From JAIPEI01 sp964443135 (lineage in GTDB: Bacteria; Desulfobacterota; DSM-4660; Desulfatiglandales; HGW-15): a stretch of DNA of 64,000 nt. Below the pieces are notes generated by a model. That model was not told the DNA's origin and did no database searches. It was given only the letters and a program-made list of their open reading frames with translations. The stretch spans positions 67,606 through 131,605 of the forward strand of contig CAYUBQ010000003.1 of assembly GCA_964443135.1 (NCBI GenBank). The letters run 5' to 3'. This document shows positions 23,089 through 30,277 of the stretch, piece by piece (the stretch's first letter is position 1; every line of letters starts with the position of its first letter). Position numbers and translations under genes: made by a program.

Positions 23089-23583
23089 TCAGATCACCTT
23101 GTGGAACGCCTTGCGTACGGCACCGCAGACCTGGCAGTACTCGGGCGGTTCCCGCGTGACCACGTGACCGCAGGCGTTGCAGACAAAGTACTCCTCCACG
23201 AGGAACTTATCCTGCTCCACGAGGGCCTTGCCCAGGAGCCGGTGATGGCCCTTTTCCACCTCCGATGCATGGGAGAAGCTGATCTCCGGTCCCTCCTCGC
23301 CCTCCTCGCGGGCCTCGGAGATCATCCGGGGATACAGGCTTTCGAACTCCTTGGCCTCGCTCTCCACGGCGTCCTGGACGTTGTCCCACGTCCCCCGAAT
23401 CTTCTTCAGGTAGCTCAGGTGGCGGCGGGCGTGAACGGCCTCGGAGGCCGCCAGCGCCATGAACAGCTTGTACACGCCGTCCTGGTAGTCGTCCGCAGCC
23501 TTCTGGGCATAGATCAGGTACTTCTGGTAGGCGCGGCTCTCGCCGGTGAACGCCTCTTCCAGGTTCTTTTCCGTCTTCGACAT
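23089..23583 (-). CDS. Rubrerythrin
   Basis: A 164-residue two-domain rubrerythrin: an N-terminal four-helix bundle with di-iron ligands (AFTGESRAYQKY near 12, ASEAVHARRH near 48, HASEVEKGHHRLL near 110) and a C-terminal rubredoxin-like FeS4 domain (VCNACGHV and YCQVCGAV). It reduces H2O2 with electrons from NADH via rubredoxin in anaerobes. It heads a four-gene operon with a small protein, P460 cytochrome and the AF1514-like protein. A TGGGG-N6-CCCCA palindrome lies 66 nt upstream of its start. Confidence 0.93.
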   Translation of the reverse strand: MSKTEKNLEEAFTGESRAYQKYLIYAQKAADDYQDGVYKLFMALAASEAVHARRHLSYLKKIRGTWDNVQDAVESEAKEFESLYPRMISEAREEGEEGPEISFSHASEVEKGHHRLLGKALVEQDKFLVEEYFVCNACGHVVTREPPEYCQVCGAVRKAFHKVI

Positions 23584-23648
23584 GGTTGCCCTCCTCGCTC
23601 GAGCGTTCGTCTTTCTTTTCTATCCTCCGAAAAGCGGCCTCGATCCAC

Positions 23649-23668
23649 AATGGGGTTGAACCCCCATT
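23649..23668. promoter_or_regulatory. Palindrome, copy 2 (AATGGGG-N6-CCCCATT)
   Basis: A perfect 7+7 bp inverted repeat with centre TTGAAC, lying 66 nt before the rubrerythrin start (minus strand) and 168 nt before the small gene at 23836 (plus strand). Same motif as at 6514 and 25584. Confidence 0.5.
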
Positions 23669-23835
23669 CGCGAAGGTCCCCGTGTGTAGACGGGATGAGG
23701 GTCCGAAGAATCGATGAGGCAAAAGGGGTCGGGACCATATACAGGATGGCGTGTATTGATCTGGAGGATTCCGGTTTGCGATCCTGATGAAACCGGGAAG
23801 GGTCCCGGTGCATTCCAGTAAAAAAGGAGGTTCAA

Positions 23836-24051
23836 ATGCCGCATCACGACAAGCCGATGAAAGACAAGGACTACGATCTGGTGAGCACGCTCTATCACGC
23901 GCTGCAGGGGGTCGAGAAGAGCGACGTCTATCTCCTGGACGCGGAAAAGGCCGGAGACGAGGCCGTGACGTCGTTCATGCAGGAAGCGCGGAAGAGGTAC
24001 AGCGAGATCTCCGAGAAGGCCAAATCCCTGCTCGGAGAGCGGCTCGGCTGA
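23836..24051 (+). CDS. Small helical protein of unknown function
   Basis: A 71-residue protein, predicted entirely helical (YDLVSTLYHALQGVEKSD, then FMQEARKRYSEISEKAKSLL), in the style of small ferritin-like or hemerythrin-like helix pairs found in stress operons. AAAAAAGGAGG precedes the ATG at 23836. It runs opposite to the rubrerythrin operon from a shared 252-bp region. Function unknown. Confidence 0.7.
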   Translation: MPHHDKPMKDKDYDLVSTLYHALQGVEKSDVYLLDAEKAGDEAVTSFMQEARKRYSEISEKAKSLLGERLG

Positions 24052-24172
24052 CAATCCTCCGCGGACCCTCGACGAACGGGGTCCGGGGAACCCCGTGCCG
24101 CCCGTTTGCGCAGGGGTTCCGCCGGACCCGTCCGTTCAACCTGTTTCCACGCCGTGGAAGGGAGGAAAAGGG

Positions 24173-24388
24173 ATGGCCATTTCGGGCAAGTATGGGAAAA
24201 TTGACATTCCCGGCATCGGTCCGGACGAGCCGGTGTTCGTTCTGCGGGCCAAGGACAAGCTCGCCGCCCCGACCCTGCGGATCTACCGGGAGCTTGCAGA
24301 GAGCCACCTGTCGCCGGTGATCGGGGGACTGGACGACGAGATCCAGCGTTTCCAGGAGTGGGAAGGGCTCAAGGAGCTCCCGGATTGA
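24173..24388 (+). CDS. Small protein of unknown function
   Basis: A 71-residue protein beginning MAISGKYGKIDIPGIG, then DEPVFVLRAKDKLAAPTLRI, and a helical end (LDDEIQRFQEWEGLKEL). The ATG at 24173 follows GGAGG with a 7-nt gap. Length and composition suggest a real conserved gene. It may be cotranscribed with the helical gene 121 nt upstream. No family recognised. Confidence 0.65.
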   Translation: MAISGKYGKIDIPGIGPDEPVFVLRAKDKLAAPTLRIYRELAESHLSPVIGGLDDEIQRFQEWEGLKELPD

Positions 24389-24414
24389 GGCGGCCGCGCA
24401 TCGATCCCCCCGTC

Positions 24415-24442
24415 TTGTATCCTACCAATCTAGTCCTATATT
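24415..24442 (+). promoter_or_regulatory. Sigma70-type promoter
   Basis: TTGTAT at 24415-24420 and TATATT at 24437-24442, 16 nt apart, in a locally AT-rich stretch, 55 nt before the degenerate ORF at 24498. Confidence 0.4.
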
Positions 24443-24497
24443 GGTTCACGGGCGGGGCCTGGATCCTCGCCCGCAGACCGGGTAAGGACGGTGCAGG

Positions 24498-24611
24498 ATG
24501 GAGGACAGGAGAAGAGCCGGATTCGACCGCCGAAGCGGTCGGGATCGGCGGCAGGTCTTCTGCCTGGACTACCTCATCCATGGCGGTGTCGAGCCAAGGA
24601 GCTGGACGGGT
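24498..24611 (+). pseudogene. Truncated Arg-Asp-rich small ORF (DRRSGxDRR type)
   Basis: After an ATG at 24498 the frame reads MEDRRRAGFDRRSGRDRR and then LDYLIHGGVEPRSW, the start of a small Arg-Asp-rich protein type common in Desulfobacterota, often near PilZ or signalling genes. The typical third repeat and stop are missing: the frame runs on without sense into the antisense of the peroxidase gene. The 3' end seems to have been lost, so it is listed as a remnant. Confidence 0.45.
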
Positions 24612-24617
24612 CGCACC

Positions 24618-25136
24618 TCAGGCCTGCTCGCGGGCCGCGCGGAGTGCGGCGTCGTAGTCGGGCGGGTCGGAGATCTCGCCCACCAGCTGGCGGTAGGCGA
24701 TCTTTCCGCCCGAATCGATCACGAACACGGCCCGGGCCAGCAGCCTCAGCTCCTTGATGAGGACGCCGAAGGACTCGCCGAAGGCGGCGTCCCGGTGGTC
24801 CGAGAGCAGGGTCACGTTGGAGGCCCCGTGCTCGTCGGCCCACCGCTTCTGGGCGAAGGGCAGGTCCATGCTCACCACCACCATCCGGACCTTCCCGGGC
24901 AGGGACTCGGCCTCCCGGTTGAACCGCTTGGTCTCCTCGGAGCAGACCGAGGTGTCGAGGGAGGGTACGGAGGCTGCGATGAGGACCCCTCCGGCCCGCA
25001 GCTCCTCCAGGGTCGCGTCGCTCAGGTCGTTGGCGAGCAGGCTGACGCCGGGCGCCGGGTCTCCCGGACCCACCTCCTTGCCCACGAGGGTCAAGGGGTT
25101 TCCCTGGAAGGTCACTTCATCCTTTCGTTCGCTCAT
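24618..25136 (-). CDS. tpx: Thiol peroxidase
   Basis: A 172-residue atypical 2-Cys peroxiredoxin. The peroxidatic Cys is in SVPSLDTSVCSEETKRFN near residue 60, the Tpx signature, and RMVVVSMDLPFAQKRW follows. A second Cys at the usual resolving position near residue 95 is not visible (the stretch reads DEHGASNVTLLSDH), so it may act as a 1-Cys enzyme. It reduces peroxides with thioredoxin. It overlaps the DUF488 gene by 4 nt. Confidence 0.9.
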   Translation of the reverse strand: MSERKDEVTFQGNPLTLVGKEVGPGDPAPGVSLLANDLSDATLEELRAGGVLIAASVPSLDTSVCSEETKRFNREAESLPGKVRMVVVSMDLPFAQKRWADEHGASNVTLLSDHRDAAFGESFGVLIKELRLLARAVFVIDSGGKIAYRQLVGEISDPPDYDAALRAAREQA

Positions 25137-25510
25137 GTCGCTCTCCTTTTCTGCGTCTCCATCCGATTTTCGATGAAATCCTCGAGGGCCTCGGCGTTGT
25201 TGTGCTCCTCGTCGCGCGCGGCGAAGAGCAGGGTCACGTTTTCCCTCCCGGCCCGGGCGGCGAGGCGGTCCAGGATCTTCTCCTTGGGGGCCGCCCTGAG
25301 CTCGGCCCGGTATCGCTGCCTGAACTTGCCCCACCTGCGGGGGTCGTGGTCGAACCAGTTCCGGAGCCGGCTGCTCGGCGCCAGCTCCTCGAGCCAGTCG
25401 GTCAGCGACGCCTCCTCCTTGGAGACGCCTCGGGGCCACAGGGCGTCCACCAGGTAGCGGTCCCCGTCCTCCGGATCGGGGGGCTCGTAGATCCGTTTCG
25501 TCTTCACCAT
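25133..25510 (-). CDS. DUF488 family protein
   Basis: A 125-residue protein with the DUF488 pattern: RIYEPPDPEDGDRYLVDALW, PRGVSKEEASLTDWLEELAP, RLRNWFDHDPRRWGKFRQRY and a C-terminal NVTLLFAARDEEHNNA. The family is widespread and linked by context to heavy-metal or oxidative stress, but its function is unproven. GGAGG lies 5 nt before the ATG at 25510, and the stop overlaps the tpx start, so they are coupled. A palindrome 74 nt upstream may control both. Confidence 0.9.
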   Translation of the reverse strand: MVKTKRIYEPPDPEDGDRYLVDALWPRGVSKEEASLTDWLEELAPSSRLRNWFDHDPRRWGKFRQRYRAELRAAPKEKILDRLAARAGRENVTLLFAARDEEHNNAEALEDFIENRMETQKRRAT

Positions 25511-25583
25511 GCCTGCCTCCGCAGCCTGTTGCGACCCTTTGTCGCTTCTCGGCACAAGAATGGTCCCGGATCGGGCGGCCGTC

Positions 25584-25601
25584 AATGGGGTGAATCCCCC
25601 A
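25584..25601. promoter_or_regulatory. Palindrome, copy 3 (TGGGG-N6-CCCCA)
   Basis: TGGGG, centre TGAATC, CCCCA, preceded by AA and followed by AATT, lying 74 nt before the DUF488-tpx start. It matches the copies at 6514 and 23649 in arm sequence and in spacing. Confidence 0.5.
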
Positions 25602-25770
25602 AATTGTGTGGTCCCCCCGTTCCGCCTCCCCGGGAGAAGGGGCTTGTGTTCGGCAGGATGCTGCATTAGGGTGGAGATCGAAGGCTCGCTGGACGCTTAC
25701 GACCTTGGCGGCGTGTGGCGGGCCCTTTCTCACAAGCCGGGTCGGCCGGGAAGGCCGGGAAGGACAAAGC

Positions 25771-25929
25771 GTGGGCAGGCCCAACTACAAGTTTCAAAAG
25801 CGACAGAAGGAGCTGGCGAAACAGAAAAAAAAGGAAGAAAAGCGAAAGCGCAAGCAGGAGAAGCGAGAGGAGACCTCGGAAGACCGTCCGGACGAGACCG
25901 AAGAGGCGGGTCCCGAGGAAACGGCCTGA
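25771..25929 (+). CDS. Short Lys/Glu-rich protein
   Basis: A 52-residue protein starting at GTG 25771 (AAGGA 6 nt upstream): GRPNYKFQKRQKELAKQKKK, then a charged helix and an acidic tail (SEDRPDETEEAGPEETA). Very small proteins beginning xGRPNYKxEKRQ are common in Proteobacteria and have no known function. The charge split suggests a single long helix binding nucleic acid or a partner (inference). Confidence 0.65.
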   Translation: MGRPNYKFQKRQKELAKQKKKEEKRKRKQEKREETSEDRPDETEEAGPEETA

Positions 25930-25992
25930 GGCGCACCCGGGGTGATCGACTCCTTCGTCCCGACGGCGGAAAGGTCTGCGGACGGCCCTGGT

Positions 25993-27417
25993 CTACCGGG
26001 GCTCGAACTGCCGCTTGGCCGCCAGGAAGGCGGGAAGGTGGCGGGCCAGGTGCCACAGGCTGTGGCGGTGCTGCCAGAGTCGCCTGCGGAACCTTTTCCG
26101 CCAAGCCGGGCTCGTGTAGAAACGCTTCACGTGGCGGTTGTAGAGCGCTTCCAGGATCTCCCGGGAGGAGATCCCCCCGGGGAGGAACACGAAGTTCAGG
26201 CAGTTCATCTTCCGCCAGTCCTCCTCCAGCTCGCCCTGCTCGTGGATGGAGGACCAGACGGGCGCGCCGGGAAAGGGCGTGAACTTGCTCATGTTCATGT
26301 CGTCCAGGTCCAGGGAGAGCACGAAGTCGCCGGTCCTTCGAATCGAGGCCTCGGTCTCGCCCGGGAGGCCCATCATGAAGAGGCCCTTGACCCGGAGCCC
26401 GGCCGACTGAATCCGCCGCACCGTCTCCCGGGCCTCCTCCATTCGGACCCCCGGCTTGTGCAGCTCCATCAGGTCCGGGTCCCCCGTTTCGATCCCCACC
26501 GAGATCATGAGACAACCCGCCCGTTTCAGCATGCGGAGGAGGTCGTCGTCCGCGTGTCCCACACGGAGAGCGCAGTTGAAGCGGAGGCCGAGGGGCTTGG
26601 ACTCGAGCAGCCTGCAGAGCCGGGCGATCCGCCGGCGGTCCATGGTGAACAGATCGTCGTAGAAGTTGATGTGGCGGATGCCGAAGCGGGTTCGGAGGTA
26701 GCTCATGTGCTCGTAGACGTAGTCGGCGGAGTGGGACCGGAAACCCTGCCGGAACACGGATCGGTCGCAGTAGGAGCAGCGGTAGACGCAACCCCGGCTG
26801 GTGACCATGGTGGCGCCGGGACGGTCGATGTAGCTGAAGAGGGGAAGATGGTACGCCGAAGGAAAGCCGGCCAGCTTCTCGTAGGCGGGGAAGGGCAGCG
26901 CGTCCAGGTCGGGGATGGGTTTCCGGGGCGGGTTGGTGACGGGCCGTCCCCCGTCCCTCCACACCAGGCCGGGGATGGTGGAGGGGGCGTTTCCGGCGGC
27001 CAGCTCGGAGAGGGTGATCTCGCCCTCCCCCAGGCAGAGGCAGTCGATCGCCTGGAACTCACGCAGCAGCCGCTCCCCCAGGGAGGAGACGTGGACCCCG
27101 CCGAAGACCACGCGGGTTCCGGGTGCGGCCCGCTTGATGCGGCAAGCCAGATCGTAACCCTCCAGGAATCCCGAGGTGGTGGCCGAGAGCCCCACCAGGT
27201 CCGGGGCATGAGACAGGATCGCGCTCGCGTGGCCGTCCGGGATCCGGGGGGCCTCCGGTCCGAGCCCGTCGTGGACGCGCACGTCGTGGCCGTCGCGCTC
27301 GAGGCAGGCGGCCATGGACAGAATTCCCAACGGGGCCATGCGGTTGGCGGTCGGGGTGACGTCTTTTTTCCCCGGCATCCAGTTGGAACCGGCGGGGTGG
27401 ACGAGGACGATCCTCAT
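25993..27417 (-). CDS. B12-binding radical SAM protein
   Basis: A 474-residue protein with an N-terminal cobalamin-binding domain (ILVHPAGSN-like start, VGLSATTSGFLEGYDLA, GTRVVFGGVHVSSLGE, CLGEGEITLSEL) and a radical SAM domain with the CxxxCxxC cluster motif CVYRCSYC near residue 200, followed by NFYDDLFTMDRRRI and GIETGDPDLM. Class-B-type enzymes methylate or rearrange unreactive carbons, often in lipid or cofactor synthesis. Start ATG 27417 with GGAG 6 nt upstream. It is alone on its strand, with nothing near it to suggest a substrate. Confidence 0.88.
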   Translation of the reverse strand: MRIVLVHPAGSNWMPGKKDVTPTANRMAPLGILSMAACLERDGHDVRVHDGLGPEAPRIPDGHASAILSHAPDLVGLSATTSGFLEGYDLACRIKRAAPGTRVVFGGVHVSSLGERLLREFQAIDCLCLGEGEITLSELAAGNAPSTIPGLVWRDGGRPVTNPPRKPIPDLDALPFPAYEKLAGFPSAYHLPLFSYIDRPGATMVTSRGCVYRCSYCDRSVFRQGFRSHSADYVYEHMSYLRTRFGIRHINFYDDLFTMDRRRIARLCRLLESKPLGLRFNCALRVGHADDDLLRMLKRAGCLMISVGIETGDPDLMELHKPGVRMEEARETVRRIQSAGLRVKGLFMMGLPGETEASIRRTGDFVLSLDLDDMNMSKFTPFPGAPVWSSIHEQGELEEDWRKMNCLNFVFLPGGISSREILEALYNRHVKRFYTSPAWRKRFRRRLWQHRHSLWHLARHLPAFLAAKRQFEPR

Positions 27418-27640
27418 GACGGGCTCCGCTTCCGGGACCTCCGCCGTCCTCGACGGCGGATGAATGGTCACTGTACCACGATCGAGCACGGGTCGCACGT
27501 CCTGATCGGGCGCCCGTGAATGCCGGCCGGGGAACCCGGTTCGGGCGTGGTCGGGGCGCAGGGTGCCCCTGCGGCAATGGGATGGACATTCGGGCGTGAT
27601 TTGGGTAGATTCGGAATCGATTGTGCGTCCCTGCCCGGGC
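27418..27640. other. Intergenic spacer before the repeat array
   Basis: 223 bp between the radical SAM gene and the first 107-bp repeat. It is locally less GC-rich (for example GATTTGGGTAGATTCGGAAT). No gene or clear promoter recognised. Confidence 0.3.
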
Positions 27641-27747
27641 GATTGACGCATTCGCAGAAACCCGCTCACGCGCCGCTGGGGAGGGTATCACCTGTTGAAA
27701 TCTCGTGGGCAGATCTCGAGGATTCGGGTTTTTTGCGACTCCATCAG
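27641..27747. repeat. Repeat A, tandem copy 1
   Basis: 107-bp unit from GATTGACGCATTCGCAGAAA to TTGCGACTCCATCAG. It is identical to the next copy. The junctions read GGTTTTTTGCGACTCCATCA-GGAT-TGACGCATTCGCAGAAACC, an imperfect palindrome, so each junction can fold into a hairpin. Confidence 0.95.
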
Positions 27748-27854
27748 GATTGACGCATTCGCAGAAACCCGCTCACGCGCCGCTGGGGAGGGTATCACCT
27801 GTTGAAATCTCGTGGGCAGATCTCGAGGATTCGGGTTTTTTGCGACTCCATCAG
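27748..27854. repeat. Repeat A, tandem copy 2
   Basis: 107-bp unit identical to copy 1. Confidence 0.95.
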
Positions 27855-27960
27855 GATTGACGCATTCGCAGAAACCCGCTCACGCGCCGCTGGGGACGAT
27901 ATCACCTGTTGAAATTCCAGGGGCAGATCTCGAGGATTCGGGTTTTTGCGACGCCATCAC
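27855..27960. repeat. Repeat A, tandem copy 3 (diverged)
   Basis: 106-bp unit with several differences from copies 1 and 2 (GGGGACGATATC for GGGGAGGGTATC, ATTCCAGGGG for ATCTCGTGGG, GACGCCATCAC at the end). It ends 26 nt before the aminotransferase start codon. Confidence 0.93.
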
Positions 27961-27986
27961 GATTCTACTCAACGGAGGTTGTGGTC

Positions 27987-29159
27987 ATGCCGATAGCGGA
28001 ACGAATGGTGGGTATGGTGGAAGGCTCTTCCATGATTCGAAAGATGTTCGAGGAGGGGGCCCGGCTCAAGGCGGAGCACGGAGCCGACAAGGTGTTCGAC
28101 TTCTCCCTCGGCAACCCGGACCTCCCCCCGCCCCAGGCATTCAAGCGGGCGCTGGTGGAGCTGATCGAGGATCCTTCCACGAGCCACGGCTACATGCCGA
28201 ACCAGGGGTACCCGCAGGTGCGGCAGACGGTGTCCGGCTACATCCGGGAGGAGTACGGGGTGGAGATCCCCCCCGAGCTGATCGTCATGACCGTGGGCGC
28301 GGCCGGCGCGCTCAACGACTCCCTGACCGCCCTGATCAACCCGGGGGAGGAGGTCCTCGTGCCGTCCCCCTACTTCGTGGGATACAACCAGTACGCCTTC
28401 CAGGCGGGCGCCGTGGTCAAGACGGCGGAGACGGACCAGGCGTTCCGGCCGGACTTCGAGGCCCTGGAGCGGGCCGTCACCGAGAGGACGCGGGTCGTGC
28501 TCATCAACTCGCCCAACAACCCCACGGGCGTGGTCTACACGGCGGACGAGCTGAAGGGGTTCGGCGACCTGCTGGAGCAGGCCAGCCGCAGGTACGGGAA
28601 ACGCATCTACCTCATCTCCGACGAACCGTACCGGAAGATCGCCTACGACGTGGAGGTGCCGTCCGTGTTTCAGGCCTACCCCCACTCCATCCTGGTCACC
28701 TCCTACTCCAAGGAGCTGTCCCTGGCCGGGGAGCGCATCGGCTACCTGGCCGTCAACCCGGCGGCCGAGGACGCGGCCCAGGTGGCGGCCGCAGCGGCGG
28801 TCTCGAACACCATGCTCTACGTCAACGCCCCCAGCCTGTTCCAGCTGGCCATCGCAAAGGTCATGGGAATCTCCGTGGACGTCTCCATCTACCGAAGGCG
28901 GCGCGACCTTCTCTGTGAGGGGCTCCGAAAGGCGGGGTACGTGTTCGTGGAGCCGAAGGGGGCGTTCTACCTGTTCCCCGAGACGCCCATCGAGGACGAC
29001 GTGGAGTTCTGCCGAATCCTGATGGAGGAGCTCATCCTGGCGGTGCCGGGAAGCGGCTTCGGCAGGGGCGGCCATTTCCGGCTCTCCTACGCCGTGCCGG
29101 ATCAGGCCATATCCGGCGCCATGGAGGGGTTTGTGCGGGCCGTGGACAGGGCGTCCTGA
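27987..29159 (+). CDS. Class I/II pyridoxal-phosphate aminotransferase
   Basis: A 390-residue fold-type I aminotransferase of the aspartate aminotransferase group: FDFSLGNPDLPPPQAF at the start, SHGYMPNQGYPQVRQT, VLINSPNNPTGVVYT (substrate Asn), ISDEPYRKIAYD, and the PLP Lys in VTSYSKELSLAGERIGY near residue 240. The C-terminal Arg motif GHFRLSYA is present. The specific amino acid cannot be told. The ATG at 27987 has GGAGG 8 nt upstream; the frame also opens further up inside repeat A but without an RBS. Confidence 0.93.
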   Translation: MPIAERMVGMVEGSSMIRKMFEEGARLKAEHGADKVFDFSLGNPDLPPPQAFKRALVELIEDPSTSHGYMPNQGYPQVRQTVSGYIREEYGVEIPPELIVMTVGAAGALNDSLTALINPGEEVLVPSPYFVGYNQYAFQAGAVVKTAETDQAFRPDFEALERAVTERTRVVLINSPNNPTGVVYTADELKGFGDLLEQASRRYGKRIYLISDEPYRKIAYDVEVPSVFQAYPHSILVTSYSKELSLAGERIGYLAVNPAAEDAAQVAAAAAVSNTMLYVNAPSLFQLAIAKVMGISVDVSIYRRRRDLLCEGLRKAGYVFVEPKGAFYLFPETPIEDDVEFCRILMEELILAVPGSGFGRGGHFRLSYAVPDQAISGAMEGFVRAVDRAS

Positions 29160-29191
29160 TCGAAGACGATCGCATCGGAGCGGTGAGTGGA

Positions 29192-29416
29192 ATGGACGCC
29201 GATCTCCTGCTGTCGGAGGCCGTCGAAGGCGTTCGGCGGAGGCACGGGCTCGGCCGACGGATCTGCCTGGGGTACGAGCGGCCTCCGGAGCGTTCGGTGG
29301 ACGGGACCATGACCTGCCCGAGGTGCGGCGGTCTTCTGGACTACACCGTTTCCTCCTACGACGGCGCCACCCGCGGTCGGTGCCGGACGAGCGGTTGCCT
29401 CCGCTGGACCGAGTGA
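29192..29416 (+). CDS. Small zinc-ribbon protein
   Basis: A 74-residue protein (77 if the in-frame GTG at 29183 is used): an N-terminal helix (DADLLLSEAVEGVRRRHG), then a four-Cys zinc site made of TCPRCGGLLDYTV and GRCRTSGCLRWTE. It starts 32 nt after the aminotransferase stop on the same strand and may be cotranscribed. Function unknown. Confidence 0.65.
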   Translation: MDADLLLSEAVEGVRRRHGLGRRICLGYERPPERSVDGTMTCPRCGGLLDYTVSSYDGATRGRCRTSGCLRWTE

Positions 29417-29792
29417 GATGCTACACCCGGACGGCGAGGGTAGGTCTCGAGATCTTCTCATGGTTCCCATGGCTGCCTCCCTGCGTTCTTCCCGGTCCGT
29501 TCCGACCCTCACAGGCTGGTCTCGACGGGGCGCCGGGTCGAGATCGGGGCACTACCTCGAAAATCCCGCACGCTTTTCCTTGACAACGGGTCAAACAGGA
29601 TTAAAATCCCCTCGGTCTTCGAGCGGTGAGTTCCGCGAACCCCGCGCCGGACGGTCGGATGGAGCCCTCCGACCCTTCCGCCGCCGGATCCGCGGAGACC
29701 GTTTCGAGCAACAGGTGCTCCCTTGGAGCCCGTGCACCCCGAACGTGACGGGGCGCATTCTCTATTTCGATGGAACTGAGGAGGAAAGAGCC
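29417..29792. other. Intergenic region with promoter
   Basis: 376 bp between two small genes. It holds a 7-bp hairpin, TCTCGAC/GTCGAGA, at 29520-29543, a consensus promoter at 29580-29607, and a 185-nt leader before the next start. No other gene recognised. Confidence 0.4.
29580..29607 (+). promoter_or_regulatory. Sigma70-type promoter
   Basis: TTGACA at 29580-29585 and TAAAAT at 29602-29607 with a 16-nt spacer; one of the closest consensus matches in the window. It drives the Cys-rich small gene at 29793, giving a long leader. Confidence 0.6.
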
Positions 29793-29990
29793 GTGCTTTA
29801 CTACACCAACCATCACCTGAATTTCGTCCGGTCTGCGTCGCAGGTCGGGCTCCCGGCCTCGGGCCGCTGCCCGTTCTGCCAGGACGAGCTGCCCGACTGC
29901 GACTGCGGCTGCGGCACCGCGGGCGGGCGGAAACGCGCCGCCGGAAACAGGGTCTCCAGGCGGCGGACGGGGAGAAAGCGGCTGTTCTGA
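29793..29990 (+). CDS. Small Cys-rich basic protein
   Basis: A 65-residue protein from a GTG at 29793 (GAGG 8 nt upstream): LYYTNHHLNFVRSASQ, then a Cys cluster (RCPFCQDELPDCDCGCG, six Cys) and a very basic tail (GRKRAAGNRVSRRRTGRKRL). It has its own promoter and a strong terminator, so it is a true single-gene unit. The Cys cluster probably binds zinc and the tail could touch nucleic acid. No family recognised. Confidence 0.7.
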   Translation: MLYYTNHHLNFVRSASQVGLPASGRCPFCQDELPDCDCGCGTAGGRKRAAGNRVSRRRTGRKRLF

Positions 29991-30028
29991 ACCGCACGGA
30001 CGCGACGCGGGACATCGAGAGGACCCGA

Positions 30029-30055
30029 GGGCGGGATCAAGATCCCGCCCTTTTT
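30029..30055 (+). terminator. Rho-independent terminator
   Basis: GGGCGGGATC, a 2-nt loop AA, GATCCCGCCC, then five T: a textbook intrinsic terminator 38 nt after the Cys-rich gene. Confidence 0.92.
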
Positions 30056-30277
30056 CGTGGCAAGCGGGCACGGCCGAGCCGCCGCCGAAAGGATGCCGCG
30101 TGTTGCCGCGTTGACACGGGTCCGGGGGGCGGCTATCCTTTCGGCAAGCCGTTGGTATCGGAGCGGTCCCGGGGGACGGAACGGAGCTGCAGTGCTTCTC
30201 GTCGCCTCACCGGGAGCGGAGGCGCCTCGGACGGCTTTCTCCGGGATGCCTTTCAAGAGACGGGTTCGAGGGGATCG

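Noticed and set aside
23735..23765. Possible sigma54 promoter (TGGCGTGTATTGAT) before the small helical gene
   Set aside because: The spacing between the GG and the -12 element does not fit the required 10 nt.
27641..27960. Tandem repeats considered as a CRISPR array
   Set aside because: Units are 107 bp and directly abut with no unique spacers, and no cas genes are present.
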